From: Holacanthus passer
Lineage: Eukaryota; Chordata; Actinopteri; Pomacanthidae
DNA: 64,000 nt
Assembly: GCA_025331565.1 (NCBI GenBank)
Contig: JAFREQ010000100.1
Span: 310,001 to 374,000 of the forward strand
Direction: 5' to 3'
The position numbers and the translations under genes were made by a program. This document shows, piece after piece, positions 24,260-37,707 of the stretch. The stretch's first letter is position 1. Every line of letters begins with the position of its first letter. Below the pieces are notes generated by a model, which was not told the origin of the DNA, did not search any database, and saw only the letters and a list, made by a program, of their open reading frames with translations.

Positions 24260-27200
24260 ATGGAGAAGATTTTATGTGATGTTCACGGTAAGTCACAACA
24301 AGGTCATGGGGCAGTCAGCCTTTGGCGGTTGCTCGTGTCTGGATTGAATGAAGTCGGTTCAGTAAGTTTGAGTGGAAGCGGGGAAGTTGGGTGACATGAA
24401 GGGGTAGGGGATGGAGTCGGAAAACGAATGATCATTTGAATTGAAAGTAAAAGCAAGTGAAGTAGTTGTTCAAGTGATGCTAGTCAGGAAACAAGGTGTT
24501 GCCAAAGAGGGTGTTCCTTGATAGTGTGTGTTACAAGGTGAGGCCATATGAGAGAGCTCCTGTCACGTGTGTCTGCTGTCAGCAATATGGACATGTTGCT
24601 GCAAGATGTAGAGGAGGAGAGCAAAAAAAGAAGAAGAACAAGCAAAGTGCATCCACTGCAAGGGAAATCACCCGCCATGTGGGGTCATCAAAGTGTCCAA
24701 AAAGAATGAAGGAAATACAAGTGAACAGGTTCAGAGCAGAAAAGAATTTGACATTTGCTCAAGCTGTTAAGAGAATGAAGAGAAATGATGAAATGGCTGC
24801 AGAGCAAAAGGAACCGGAGCAGAAAAGAAAATGAGCAGAAGGAAGGATTTGCAGCAACTCAGGTAGGATCTGGGTTGTAGAATGGTCAGGTTCAAGAATG
24901 GGATTACTTTGGGTGGACATATAGTTTTCAGTGAGTTTCTGTTACGAAGAAATCACAATAAGTTTATAATAGTCAGTTGTCTGTTGTGAAGTAAAAAGGT
25001 AGACAATTATGTTTTATTACCTGAAACACTGCTTCAAATGTGCATGACAAGGCTATTTTTTCCTAACTCACTTTGACATGTTTTGTTCTCTATGTCACCA
25101 TACAGGCAGCGTGTGTATGTTGAAAACGGGCGTAAGAGATGGAAAAAATAAAGGCAAAAGCTTCTACGTATGCGTTGACCAGCAAGGCTGTGATTTCAAT
25201 CAGCTGGCCAGGTATTCACATCACCAAGGCTAGATATGTCCTCCATGATCCCCTGTGTCTAACACTGTGAGACAAATTTAGAGAGCATGTCTAAAGAGAT
25301 AATGGGTTCTAGTACCACCACAGACAACGTGGATTTTAAATCCTCATTATTTTGAAAATCCTACAGGTTCCTCAATAAAGAACCTTTATGTATTCCAACC
25401 CAGAAGTGTCCAAAAAGTCTAAATGCATGAGACCACTCTTTTATACCTAAACATCTAAAACCTCTGTTTAGTTTGTCACTTTTCTGTGTTTTGCTTATTA
25501 ACTAATAGATTGTTTGCTTTGCCAAAGTCTTAACTGTCTCTGAGGCACATACTGATTTTGTGGTGTTTATACCACTATCCAATTTTATTCCACTCATATC
25601 AAACATTATTTCACACATGCTGGGTCTGAGTTGTTCATTGCCACTGTAAAACATCTGATGTTGTAACTTGCTCTAATGTAATGGCACAAGAGTTAAATTT
25701 GTTTTGCAAATTTTGGATTTTTTTCTCCCACATTTGTGTTTAGGAGAGAAAAGTTTTTTTGTGCAGATATATCATCCTGTTTTTGATTACTATCATTATC
25801 ATTATTTTTTTATCATCTCCTCCAGCATCTCACCATCCCACTGCATCCATCATGAGGATTCGATGGTGGAACTCCAAGCTCTCACCTACAGTCAAGAACA
25901 GCAGAGCCACAGGTGGGTGTCCAGGTAGATAGTTTTATGGTCCAAAACATGAAGAATTTTCTTTTGTAAGTAATACAACTTGCAATACATGTGATGAAAT
26001 GTCATTCCTGTTGCAGCTCTACATTGAAATTAGGCACTTGAACAAGATACCTGTCTCTAGGTGACCCCACGCCTGCTTGGTTGGATTGGACTTCTGACTC
26101 TAACTTAATTCTGTTTTTCCAGGTTGTACTTCCGGTGTGTTGTGGGTAAAAAGGCAGGCAAGAGGTGGTGTGGAAGTGTGCCTTGGACTACAGTAAGACA
26201 TCACCTGTCACAGATTCACTATACACACCCATATTTATATACTTTTAATACCTTTTTCAACCGTATCTGAGACTCATTAGCTGTACAACGACATGGTCAT
26301 CACTTCATCTCTGTCTTCAAGCCTTAATCATCACACACTCATGTTCAGAACTTTATGTTGAATTCTTGTCATGATCCCAACTGTTCCAAATGTGTTAGTG
26401 TCAGGCTAAGATGTGTGAAATTACTATAGAGATATCATTGAAAAATTTACATTTGGGTTTAAATCACTGACCATGCAATCACTACAGTTTGAGTCAATAC
26501 TTGTTGCATGTCATTCCCATCGCTCTTTCCCCTTACTTTCTTCAGCGTCTCAATGGACCAAAGCAAAAGCATAAAAATGCACTTAAAAAGTAAGTAGCTT
26601 ACATGACGAGGAACACACAAACGTGTGTCCACATATGATTAGACCTGCAACAATGAATCAATAAAACAATTAATTGGTGAACAACAACTATTCTGATTTT
26701 ATTTCTTATTGGTCAAACAAAGCAACAAACGATTTTGTGACATCACCTTTTTTCACTGGTTTCAAACGTTCAATCAAATAATCTGGAAAATAATCAGCAG
26801 ATGAATCACATTTGTTAATTTAATAGTTGTTAGATGCAGCCCTGCATAAGATATTGTAGTGAACAGTGTGAACATTTTTTTTTCTAACTTTGAAAAGTTT
26901 CATAACTCACCCACCTCTTCTTTCTAAACACTTTCCTGAAAAGTGTCTGCTTCCCATCTTTGAAATCTCTGCTGTCTTCCATCTTTGCAGCCAGATAAAG
27001 AAAAGAGAAGTGCTCTATCTGACACACAGCTACAGCCCTCTTGCCTGCCGCCTGTCCGAAACCCCTTTAAGGTTTCTGGCAAGATGGACAAGAACTCTGA
27101 GTGGAGAAGGATGCAGTGTGGTGGAAGTGATGAGAAAAGAAGGGAGGGGGAAGACGGTGAGGCAAGTCACAAGGCTGAAGGAAGAGAACGTTTTCAGAAA

Positions 27201-30200
27201 GAAAATGTGGAGCACGTAGGTCGAAGAGAGGAAGAAAAGGAGGAAGAGAAACTGACTTCATTGGATACTTACCGTGGAAAACAACTTCCAACAGGGATGA
27301 AATTGAAGAAGAGGGTTTCAGATGAGGAGCGAAACAGTCCCAAAGCCAACAGTATGGAGAAAATGACAGATAAAGTGCAAGACAAGAATAAAGAGAACCA
27401 GGCAGAGAGAGGAGAAGCAGGAAAAACAGTTTCCACATCCAGTATAAAGACTGTTCAGCCTGAGAAAATAAAGCAAACCTCACAGGATCCTCGGAAGGAC
27501 TCACCCCAGCAACCAACCGATGGCAAAACCTGTCTGGTGAAACAAACTGACCCTACTGTAAAAGAGAGAGTCTCTAAATCTGCCTCCAGTAGTAGCCCCC
27601 AGGCTTCCAGAGGCTCTGATGACACAAGGCACTCCCCATCTAACAAACCAACACAATCCACAGAGTCCAGTCAAACCCCAAACCCCCAAGACGATGATGA
27701 TGATGACATAGTGGTGGTGTCAGTGAAACCTGCTACTCAGAAAACCCCTCCTGTTTCCGCTGTCCAAAAGACCCTGACCACCTTCCCTGGGTTCCAGCCA
27801 GCTACTAAGGTCAAATGTAAGCAGGAAGATCCCAAAGGGCTGCACAACCTGCTCACTGCTCAGCTCCAACAGAAAAAGGTAAGTGATGGACTAACTGTCA
27901 AAGACATGATTGGCAAGATATTGAAAGCTATACAGATCATAGATGAGCCCTTTTATGGTGCCGATAATGTTGTGAAGAAACTTGATTAAGATATCCACCT
28001 CAAATTTATTTTCAGCATGTCTTCACTGCAATTTCTTGTGACCTGGCAGCACATATAAAGCAAAGTAAATTTCAAAATTTATCCTCTTTTCTTATTCCTC
28101 TAATGAGGCTTTAACATAGTTAAGTTTCTTTCTTTCAAAACTGTCAAAGTGAACGTAACGCTTTCTGAAGCATCAGTTTGAAGCTCCGGACGTCATCTGT
28201 CATGTGGTATTCTTCATTTGACACACATTCAACACAATGTTTTGAAACAGTGCTCTTCACAGGAGTGAAACTGGCTTCAGAACTTCATCTGCCCATCTCT
28301 GTCTAAAAAAACGGGAGCAGCAGATTTTATGTACATTGTGACATCATGCTGATGCATCAATATACATTACATCATGGTGTATTGTTGCCTTAAAACATCA
28401 TTTCTGACTGTAAACAAGGAGTAGTGCAGACCACAACAACAAAAAATATGGTACAACAATTGAGTTTGCAAATTTGATTCATTGACTTTCAGATGAATGA
28501 AACATATCTTCTCTTTAGGGTTTGGTTATCCTTTATATATATTGCATTTTTATCTGTATCCGTCTATCCTCTTACACCATTCTTTCCTCCTGTTAAGGCC
28601 ACTCTGTCTGTGGTGAATGTAGCAGCTCTGCCAGATAAAGGGGAGAGGTTGAGGACGCAGGTCAAAGAACTGGAGGAAGCGCTGGACTCTCTGAGCCTCA
28701 CTGCTGCTTCTCAGCCAGGTAAGTTACTCACTGTAGTATATCATGTTTTTTTCACTCCATTCCATTCTACTGCAGTTGTAGAAATGAGTACATGTTTTTA
28801 GTTACAAATCATAAGTCTCTTAGTCATTTCTGTGGTTACTAATGAATGGGGTCATTGTGAAAGTGTGAAACACTAGCAGACATCAAGCCCTGTTTGTAAA
28901 TGTTAAATCAAAATTGGCCCAACATGTTGTAGCACAAATTTTGGTTGCCAGTCAGTTGTTGGTCACGTAACCCATTGCCCTCTTAAAATGGATAAAACAT
29001 ACATACAATGAAATATTACAATACAGGGAGGCTAAAGAACCTGATTTAGAAATAATAGCTGAAAGTACAGAGATGATGATGAAAAAGATCAGTCAGTGAA
29101 GAACAATGAAATGAAATTAAAAGGAATGAAATGAAAATCCCTGTAATACAAATATGTAGAAACAGGGCCCCAGGCTGGATGTGACAGTGGTGATGATCGT
29201 CCGAGTAGCAGCAAGGCTAACCCATTCAGCCGGCAGGGTGGCACCATCCTGCTCCCCACCGTACCGTCCTCAGCTCCCTCCCAACCCCAGGCCTCTGGCA
29301 GCTCCATAAGGCTCCAGCTGCATCAAGAATACACCCAGATGTATGGAGGTAAGCTGAACAGGGATGTTGAAGACATTTCTGTAATTTGAAGCCTGAAAAC
29401 TTGTGCATTTTAATCTATCTGAAAGCTATCTTGTGGCAAGAGATGGCTATCCTCCTACCTCATTTGGTGTCTTTTGCGTGTCTCATTTTCACCTTGATTT
29501 TGTTTTACTGCTTTTGTTTATCACTCGTGCAAACTCCCTAACCCTCAGTTGTGTCTCATTCTAGCTATCCCACAAGCCCAGGCTTTGTACGGTGGCAGGA
29601 TGACTGAGGACCGTCTGCTGGTGGTGAAAAATGCCACCTGCGAGGCCATTGACCATCTCCACAAATCCCTGGAATCCTGCCCTGACCCTGAAACACAGGC
29701 TCCTGACCCCAAAGGCATTAAGGTTAGACACTCCTTCAGTCACTGATCTGGTTTTTATCCATCCTTAATTCAAAATATTTGGCACCAGTAATGCAATTTT
29801 AATAAAAATTTCAGTTAATGAGGTGTTTATTGTTGCATTTTGATATGTTTTAAGATAAAAAATTTAAAAAAGTAAAATGTATAAAAAAATTAAAAAAGTA
29901 TGTGGATGTGTGTGCATCAGCACAATGTCACAATGTACACATGTGTGTATCTTAATCTATGGCTGAGTTGTGCTTCCAATATTGTGGCAAGAGTTAGGGG
30001 ATGTCCCTTTCCTGTATCAATCTAACAATGCCCCCCATGCACAAAGCCATGTCTGTAAACAAATGGTTTTCAAAGTTTGGTGAGGAAGAATTTGACTTGT
30101 CTGCACAGAGTCTTGACCTCAACCACATCCAACACCTGTGAGATGAACTGGAATGCTCAATCACCTAACATCAGAGTTGCACCTCACGAATGCTCTTTTG

Positions 30201-33200
30201 TCTGAATGGGAGCAAATTCCTGCAGCCAGGTTCAAAATCTGGTGGAAAGTCTGAAACCAGAACAATGGAGGTCTAATGTTTTGAATGACATATTCAATAA
30301 TCACATATAGTTGTAAGCATTCAGTGTCCACATACTTTTGGCCATAGTTTCCAATTGTCAAGTGAATCTTAAGCAAAAAAATTCAATGTCCTTCTTGATT
30401 GGTCCATTTTATTACTCTAATAATGTTGTCCTCTTGTGATTGGTTGGTCAGGTATCACTGCTGGCCCATCAGAAGAGAGCTTTGGCCTGGCTGCTCTGGA
30501 GAGAGAACCAGAATCCCTGTGGAGGAATTCTGGGTATGTTGACCATTTTTATGCATGGTCATTATTGAAAATACTACAGTGAAGACTGAGAGGAAATCTT
30601 AATTAAAGATGTGAGATATGGTTGGTATAATAATTGTTATGTCAGAGAAGCTTCAAATTCTAAGTGTTTTTCTTCCCCTTTTTGTTCTTCTCGCTTCTTT
30701 TGGAATTAGCGGATGACATGGGCCTGGGGAAAACCCTGACCATGATTTCTCTCATACTGACTAAGAAGAAGGCAAAAGAGGAAGATGGAAAGAAGGAGGG
30801 GAAGAAGCTGGATGGCTGGCTCTCCAAAACTGGTAACTAGAACCTCTTGTCACCCTTTCAGTTTATATGATGAATAAAGTGACATAATCCATGTCCATGC
30901 AATACGTTAAGTATTTAGAGTATGCATTTTTTAAGTTGTTTGTTTGTCTTTTGATCACCCAGACTCCAACTTCATGGTTTCTGAAGGCACCCTGATCATC
31001 TGTCCTGCCTCCCTGGTCCACCACTGGAAGAGGGAGATTGACCGACATGTGGAGACAGCCAAGCTAACTGTGTACCTGTACCATGGCCCCAACCGTGAGA
31101 AAAGTGCCAAAGTGTGAGGGAACCACACACACATTCACACAATAACACCTCTGTTTTCTCTTTTGTGCACTTTGTCTCCGTTACTAAAGGTGCAGTCACA
31201 CCCTGCTCTTTTTGGTCTGAGCTAGGACCTAATGAAAGCTTCCTGAACTTAGTTTTCTGTTGCTTCATTCACCTCAATGCTTGCCAGTTCCAAATTAACA
31301 TATAGCTGTAAAGAGGCCAGAAAAAAAAACACATCTGGAACATGTTACATTGCACACAGGTACATTGTTGACTTGCCGGACTGCTGTCCAGTTTTGAACA
31401 TGATTGGATAAAACATTGCAAAGACCCACTTACTGTTTGTGTTCTGACAAAGATTTTCACACAACAAATAACCACGTCAAAAACTGCTCATTTTTTATAA
31501 TCAAAATACAATTTCACTAAAAGTCTATCATCCTATTATTCAAACTTAACTTTCAGTGAACTTTCAGTTCAACTCAACTCAGAGCTCAAGGAAAACTTAT
31601 TTGTTGATATGTTAAAGGCTTCAACACTAAATTAAGTATTTTCCATCCATCCTTCAGGCTGGCAGATTATGATGTGGTCGTGACAACATACAGTTTGGTC
31701 TCTAAAGAGATCCCAGTCCAGAAGGAGGAGGCTGAGAAACCCAGCAAAGATGCTGATGATGTGGTGAGAAATCTATATTTATGATTTCAGCTTTGTCCAA
31801 TTTAATTGAAGATTCTGGCCCTAAGGTGTGAATACAGGTTTAGTTACACTGATAATCAATCATCTTTGGCTACAAAAATGAATTCACTTTATCCTCTGTT
31901 GTTTTCCTCAGCCACCACACTCAGCTCCTCTTCTGCGAGTGGCCTGGGCTCGGGTGGTTCTGGACGAAGCCCACAACATCAAAAACCCAAAAGTCCAGAC
32001 CTCCATGGCTGTCTGTCAGCTGAGGGCTCGTGCCCGCTGGGCTGTCACTGGCACACCCATCCAGAACAACCTGCTGGACATGTACTCGCTGCTCAAGTAA
32101 GACAAAAACACAATGGATACAAGAGTTTTAAAAAAATCTTACTCAGTAGAGGCACTTTCTATGTTTTGCCTGCATGAGAGACATGTGGGGGTTCTCAGTG
32201 AGAGGCACCTTATTTCCAGAGACTGGTGTGTTTAGCATCATTGGCAAAAGGCTATTTTTAGTTACCCTAAAGTATGTTGAAGAAAGGTTAAATGATTACA
32301 GGAGATATTCATGACAAAATGGCAAAAAAATAAAATGAGAAATATAATACAATAAAATACACAAAATGAGGCAAATAAATGTTCATATAGTTAATTTATA
32401 ATCCATTCAGTTGAAAATTTTCAAGGCTTAATCTGATTGATCCATCTATGTCTTGAATCCAAAAAAAATATCAGCTTGCAGTGACAAAATTGTTATTAGG
32501 AAAAGTCATTTATTTATGAATGAATGAATGAAGATAACTGCATCTTTATTGCAGTCAAGTAAAGTCCAGATGGTTAATTGGATGAGAGTCTGTTTGTTTA
32601 CTTTCTGTCTCTGTCTGTCTTTCAGGTTTCTGCGTTGTTCTCCGTTTGATGAGTACAAACTCTGGAAAGCTCAGGTGGACAACGGCTCTAAGAGAGGCAG
32701 AGAGAGACTCAACATCCTGACAAGGACTCTTCTGCTCAGACGAACCAAAGACCAGCTGGACTCTACAGGAAAACCACTGGTAGGGACAAACACACACCTT
32801 GGACTTCTGTTCTTGTGGAAACATTGCATTGAGGACATTCATTATGAGGACCACGAACATTATTTTTGATTTCGTCTATAAATGATGGCAGCTAGTTAGC
32901 TAGCTGCCAGTTTGTTCAGACAAACAGATCAGACTCTTTGCAACCTACAACTGTGATGTTGATAGATTCGAACATCAACACACACTCAGCCTTGATCCTG
33001 ACTGAAGTGAAACATTGAATGTTTCAGGTGTCTCTTCCTGACCGGACCTGCCAGGTGCATCGGCTCAAACTGTCCCAGGATGAACAGGCAGTGTATGATG
33101 TGATCTTTGCCCAGTCCAGGTAAGACAACAACCTGTCTTATTTTTTAATTTAGAAAACATCTCCTATAGTCTTGGTGTATTCACTCGTTCCTTTTTGGTT

Positions 33201-36200
33201 TGGAGGGTTTCAGACTAAGTAGCCATGATGAGAAAATGCAGAGGAATGGAGGTATACTGCTTCTTTTCCAGTCTCATTCAGTTTACGAAACAACAGACCA
33301 TTCTTAAAGTCCTAAAATCCTCCAGATCCTTGTTTTATTAATATGTATGGAAAAGTGGCTAGGAATTAAATAACGACTAATCAGTATTCCCCTTCAAACC
33401 ATACTGCCTACGATAAAGGTGTTTACAACATCTCTAAATCTAAGTCTAAATGTGTGTGACTAGATAAAAAGAGATGGGATGCAGTTTAGTCTTCCTTGAT
33501 ACAGTAGACAGATCAATAAAAAAGAATGACTGACTGAAAAATGGAATTTGTTCTTTTCTTCAAGATCTACTCTGCAGAACTACCTGAAGAGACATGAAGG
33601 AAATGATGTGAATAAGGGAAAGTCTTCCACTTCCAATCCCTTTGACAAAGGTGAGATACCAGCTGGTTGATTTATTGTCCTCAACAGACACAGTGTGTCA
33701 TGAATACTGCCCCAATTATTGAGAGGTGCCATTATATAGAATTATATTTGTGTCTCAGTCGTAAGCACCATACCTGCTTTATGTGCTCCCTGCACAAAAT
33801 GAAATGTTATTTCAAACAAACATAAACATACTCAGACTGTTTGTCTGCACGCTTGCTCAACCTGACAGGGTGTGACAGTATGCCGCAAACCTGAACTTCC
33901 AATCTAGCTGTTTTGTCTACTGTTGCTAGTGGGGTTGTGAGAACAAGATGATACTTTTTGACTTTTTGGAGCATATATTGGTCTCACTTAATATGCACTC
34001 AGAAATTTAATTTTTTTCTATACAAGAATTTTTATTTCAGATTGGTGTTTTTAGAAAGCTGCATCTATAAAATTATGTGTAGATCATTAAAAAAAAATTA
34101 TAGAATTTTTACATTGGGTCAAGTCTGACACTGCCTTATAAGTCAAACCTGGTCAGTAATCAGTGTTGCTATTAGTAATGGTGGTGTATCAAAATAAAAA
34201 AAAATTGTCTTCCCTGCCCAGTGGCCCAAGAGTTTGGTATGTCCCAGGCTGACCCTGCTGTGTCGAGTTCCCAGCAGCCCCAACAGGCATCCAGCACCAT
34301 CCACATCCTGTCTCTGTTGCTGCGCCTACGACAGTGCTGCTGTCACCTGTCACTTCTTAAGAAGGTACACACACACTCACATGCTCGGACAAAGATCACC
34401 AGTTTTGTCCTTAATTAAAAAGACATTCTCACACATATAGTATGTATGTATAGTATACACAAGTACTGATTTCCTTCTTTCTCTCTTCTCCTCTCTGCTC
34501 AGACTCTTGACTCATCAGAGCTGGAGGGTGATGGGATCGTCTTGTCTCTGGAGGAACAGCTCAATGCTCTGTCACTGTCCTCCAACCCCTCGTCATCGGG
34601 CCCTGACCCCAAAGACACTGTGGCTCTGAACGGCACCCGCTTCCCCTCACGGCTGTTTGAGGACATCTGTGAGAGCACCAAGGTGGGCTACCGCTGTGCT
34701 CCGCACCCTAACATCACAATTACGTTTTGAATGTGAGAATGCATCCTGCAGGCTGTTTGATATCTGCTGCACAGACTATTCTCTCTGTTCAGAATGTGAC
34801 CATTGTTTTTGTCCACCAGGGGCAACCAAGATCAAAATAACAAGTGGCTTCTATAGCAGGAGAAACGGTTGTAATAGAGCTGTGGTTAGTGGCCTAAGTG
34901 GTGGTCAGTAAGGTCGCAGGCTATTTACAGGGATTAGATGCCCTCAGTTTCAGCCTCTCTGCCCACTAATTGAAAAATCAAGTTAAAGTGTTGCAGAGGG
35001 CAGACAGTACATGAGCACATGAGGCCTTTAGGTCTTTGGATACAAGTTAAGCTGTAATTACTGCTGAAGATGATGATGGATTATATCATAATTAGTTGCT
35101 TTCATGAGTCATAGGTTAAAATCTGTCTTTGTCAATGCCCAGGGAAAATATACAACAACTTTGTTTTCTCATGTTCCAAATTTTCCTGTATTGCTGTTGT
35201 GTTTTGAAATTTTAACAACAAATTAACTAATTCTTCTACCTTAATCTTCCAGATTTCTGCTATTATCTCTGAGCTGAAGGCAATCAGACAGAAGAGTGAT
35301 GATCAGAAATGGTAAAATATTAATATCTCACAATCACCTCAGACGCAATTTTCCATCCAGTCATATTCTGCTTCATTTTGAGTTGTTTTTTATTCTTGCA
35401 GCAAAAATTCAACACATTCTTTTGGCAAACAAATGCATCTGTCAAATAACTTCTATCTAGCAAATGAATCTCCCCACAAGGTCCGCTCAGAAGCTGTTCT
35501 GGAGCTCTTGACTATGTCACACAATCTTCTTCCTCAGATGGAGTTATTCAGGGTTCATGGAAGTGTTGATGTTTAAATTTCAATTTTTTGAGCGATTTTA
35601 AGACTTCTCCATCTGCTGTTTGTGTTGTGCATGTTTTCCTTCCTCACACATCTCTGTATATATGATCTTTGAAAAGACTATACATTCATGGGCCTGTAAA
35701 CTACTAACATCTGTAAACCTGTAGTGGTAGCTGCAATTGGCCCCAGAGAGCCAATAAATCTAACCATCTCCTCTCTGGTAATGTGTAGCGTGATCGTGTC
35801 TCAGTGGACCAGCATGCTGCACATTGTAGCAGTTCATCTGCGAAAGATGGGCCTTAGATACGGTGTCATTGACGGAACTGTCAACCCCAAACGCCGCATG
35901 GACCTGGTAGAAGAATTCAACACCAACCCTAAAGGACCACAGGTAAATCTCACTTAAAACTCAAAAACAAAACACATGACTAGAACCTTTTACTACTTTT
36001 AAATTAATAGGAAGTATTTTAATATTTAACCTGTGACAAAGTTAATATCTTTTGCTATTAAAGGTTTGTATACATCAGAAATGTTCATGTTAATTAACAC
36101 AAGTATAACAGGCCTGTATTTTCAATAATGACATTTTCAATAGTGACAAACGTGTTTTTTTGTTTTGCTTTTTCAAATGTACATTATGTGGTGAAATAAG

Positions 36201-36283
36201 AAATGTGCATCTAACCCCATATAGTCTCACAACTTAAACCATTACAGTACTGCTTTGAACTGGATTTCAACCAGTGTAACATT

Positions 36284-36329
<46 letters not shown>

Positions 36330-37707
36330 TGAATAAAACAAAATGTTATATTTTGCTAATCCTTTTTGACATATACTGAATTTAAAACAGTACAAAGACA
36401 ATATATTAAATGTTTGACCTCATCAACAACATGTTTCAAACAAGTTGAGACAGGAGCAACAAAAGACTGGGAAAGCTCATAAAACACCTTTTAACATAAA
36501 ACACCTATTTCTGGTTTTCTGCCAAAGGTGATGCTGGTTTCTCTTTGTGCTGGAGGAGTTGGACTCAATCTCATCGGTGGGAATCACCTCTTTCTCATGG
36601 ACATGCACTGGTGAGACACACACTGGCATGCACAAAACCAAAAGAGTATAATTGCTTATGTGACCAGTTGTATACAGATTATATCTTTTGTCTGAATAAT
36701 TGTTGTTTTTATTCCTCTTATGCTGTTGTTCTTAAAGTGCCTTTAATTCTTATTTTTGCTCTTGATTTCACCTTCAACTGAACTTCAACCCCTTTCAGTG
36801 CTTCAATTTGAACTGTTATTTCCATAGATCATTTTAAGACATTACAACCTTTTTACAATCACAATTTTCAGCAAAAGTGATCACAGTTAAACTTTCTTCA
36901 AACATATTTGCCTCTTAAATGTTGCATTATTAAATAGGATTGGTACTGTTTTGCACTGATTAGGTCATCACATACATATACAATATGTAATGCTACGAAC
37001 AAAGTAAGAAAATCTTTGACATTTTCAGCATAATAATGGTTGACTTTTTAGCCTCTGACCCATGTATACTCTGACAGGAACCCAGCCTTGGAGGATCAAG
37101 CATGTGACAGAATCTACAGAGTTGGACAAACTAAAGATGTCACCATTCACAGGTAACAATCAGCAGGACATTCAATGGATTTGTGTGGCCACTACTATTT
37201 TTCACCATTACATCATACAACATTGTTGCTGTGCAGCATTGGCCACTACCTGAGCTAAGCACTACCTTCCACCAATAACAATAGTTGTAAAATGGCCTAT
37301 TGGTAGCAATTAATTGGACAAGCCTTAAATCAAATTAAAATGTTCACATGTAAGGGAAGTGAAAGAACAAACCTACAGATTAATGGGAAACTTTTTCCAC
37401 AGGTTCGTTTGAGTAAATTGATTTATAGACAGCTAGTAATTGACTCGGCTACTTTACAAAATTGTATTTGTTTGCATCATTGTTAATTTTACTGAAGGAT
37501 GTGGTTTGCCTTGTTTGTCATGAGTGTATTTTAATTTGGTGTGCGTGTGTGTGTCTTTCCAGGTTTCAGTGTGAAGGCACAGTGGAGGAGAAGATTTCCA
37601 CATTGCAGGCGAAGAAAAAAGAGCTGGCCCAGAATGTGCTGTCAGGAACAGGAAGCACCTTCTCCAAGCTTTCTCTGGCTGATCTCAGAATCATTTTTGG
37701 TGTCTGA
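24260..37707 (+). CDS. ttf2: Transcription termination factor 2 (SWI2/SNF2 family ATPase), complete
   Basis: Exons: 24260-24287 (ATG), 25106-25211, 25826-25912, 26123-26192, 26991-27878, 28598-28718, 29166-29348, 29565-29722, 30452-30533, 30710-30832, 30963-31113, 31658-31763, 31912-32096, 32626-32779, 33028-33119, 33565-33650, 34222-34364, 34503-34682, 35253-35311, 35789-35942, 36528-36610, 37078-37152, 37563-37707 (TGA). They sum to 3459 nt, 1152 aa, against about 1162 remembered for human. Seen in order: two GRF-type zinc-finger repeats (exons 1-2 and 3-4), a long charged Lys/Glu/Ser linker (exon 5), Walker A DDMGLGKT, Walker B DEAH, TGTPIQNN (motif III), and C-terminal helicase motifs VIVSQWTSML, LCAGGVGLNL and DQACDRIYRVGQTKDV (motif VI). 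TTF2 uses ATP to release RNA polymerase II and its transcript from DNA, notably before mitosis. Confidence 0.95.
24484..24840 (+). mobile_element. LINE ORF1-like (gag-type zinc-knuckle) remnant in ttf2 intron 1
   Basis: A 112-residue open frame has the look of fish non-LTR retrotransposon ORF1 C-termini: YKVRPYERAPVTCVCCQQYGHVAARC (CCHC: CVCC-x4-H-x4-C), then GSSKCPKRMKEIQVNR and LTFAQAVKRMK, which matches the AEIQKVR...SYAEAVK pattern recalled for these proteins. The knuckle is irregular, the middle is short and Lys-rich, and no reverse transcriptase follows, so it is a truncated relic. Confidence 0.6.
26546..26589 (+). other. Candidate optional 44-nt exon in ttf2 intron 4 (frame-shifting)
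   Basis: A pyrimidine-rich tract with TTCAG acceptor and a GTAAGT donor bound 44 nt that stay in frame with the upstream exon (RLNGPKQKHK). Forty-four is not a multiple of three: inclusion would put the next exon out of frame and end it at a stop at 27217-27219. Skipping gives WTT|PDKEKRS, which parallels the human sequence as remembered. Confidence 0.4.
27879..28597 (+). other. ttf2 intron, 0.72 kb
   Basis: No gene or recognisable element. The open frame of exon 5 runs 111 nt past the donor, but the exon end at 27878 and the acceptor at 28597 keep the phase and give the expected protein. Confidence 0.45.
29985..30352 (+). mobile_element. Tc1-like transposon 3' remnant in a ttf2 intron
   Basis: A decayed reading of a Tc1/mariner transposase C terminus is visible: KWFSKFGEEEFDLSAQSLDL, then a match to NPIEHLWDELE interrupted by TGA at 30139-30141. 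It ends with the terminal-repeat-like CATACTTTTGGCCATA. It is recognised from memory of the abundant fish Tc1-like consensus (WFDEFGVEELDWPAQSPDL). Inactive. Confidence 0.75.
31114..31657 (+). other. ttf2 intron, 0.54 kb
   Basis: No gene seen. The core around 31190-31460 has the feel of an old fish DNA-transposon repeat, but no diagnostic ends were found. Confidence 0.35.
36289..36325. repeat. (GT)n microsatellite
   Basis: Uninterrupted GT run in the ttf2 intron between exons 35789-35942 and 36528-36610. Confidence 0.9.
36345..36500. mobile_element. Short internally deleted DNA-transposon remnant (MITE-like)
   Basis: CTAATCCTTTTTGACATATACTG followed by CAGTACAAAGACAATATATT, and then AAGTTGAGACAGGAGCAAC with AAAAGACTGGGAAAG, matches from memory the two ends of a repeat common in fish genomes, here nearly joined with little between. 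It ends about 30 nt before a ttf2 acceptor site. Confidence 0.5.

Noticed and set aside
26546..26589. Treating the 44-nt candidate as a constitutive ttf2 exon with a missing base
   Set aside because: Skipping it gives a correct frame, 1152 aa and a junction that parallels human TTF2; inclusion needs an extra assumed indel.
27067..27516. 149-aa minus-strand open frame inside ttf2 exon 5
   Set aside because: Complement of a purine-rich charged linker; composition explains the openness.
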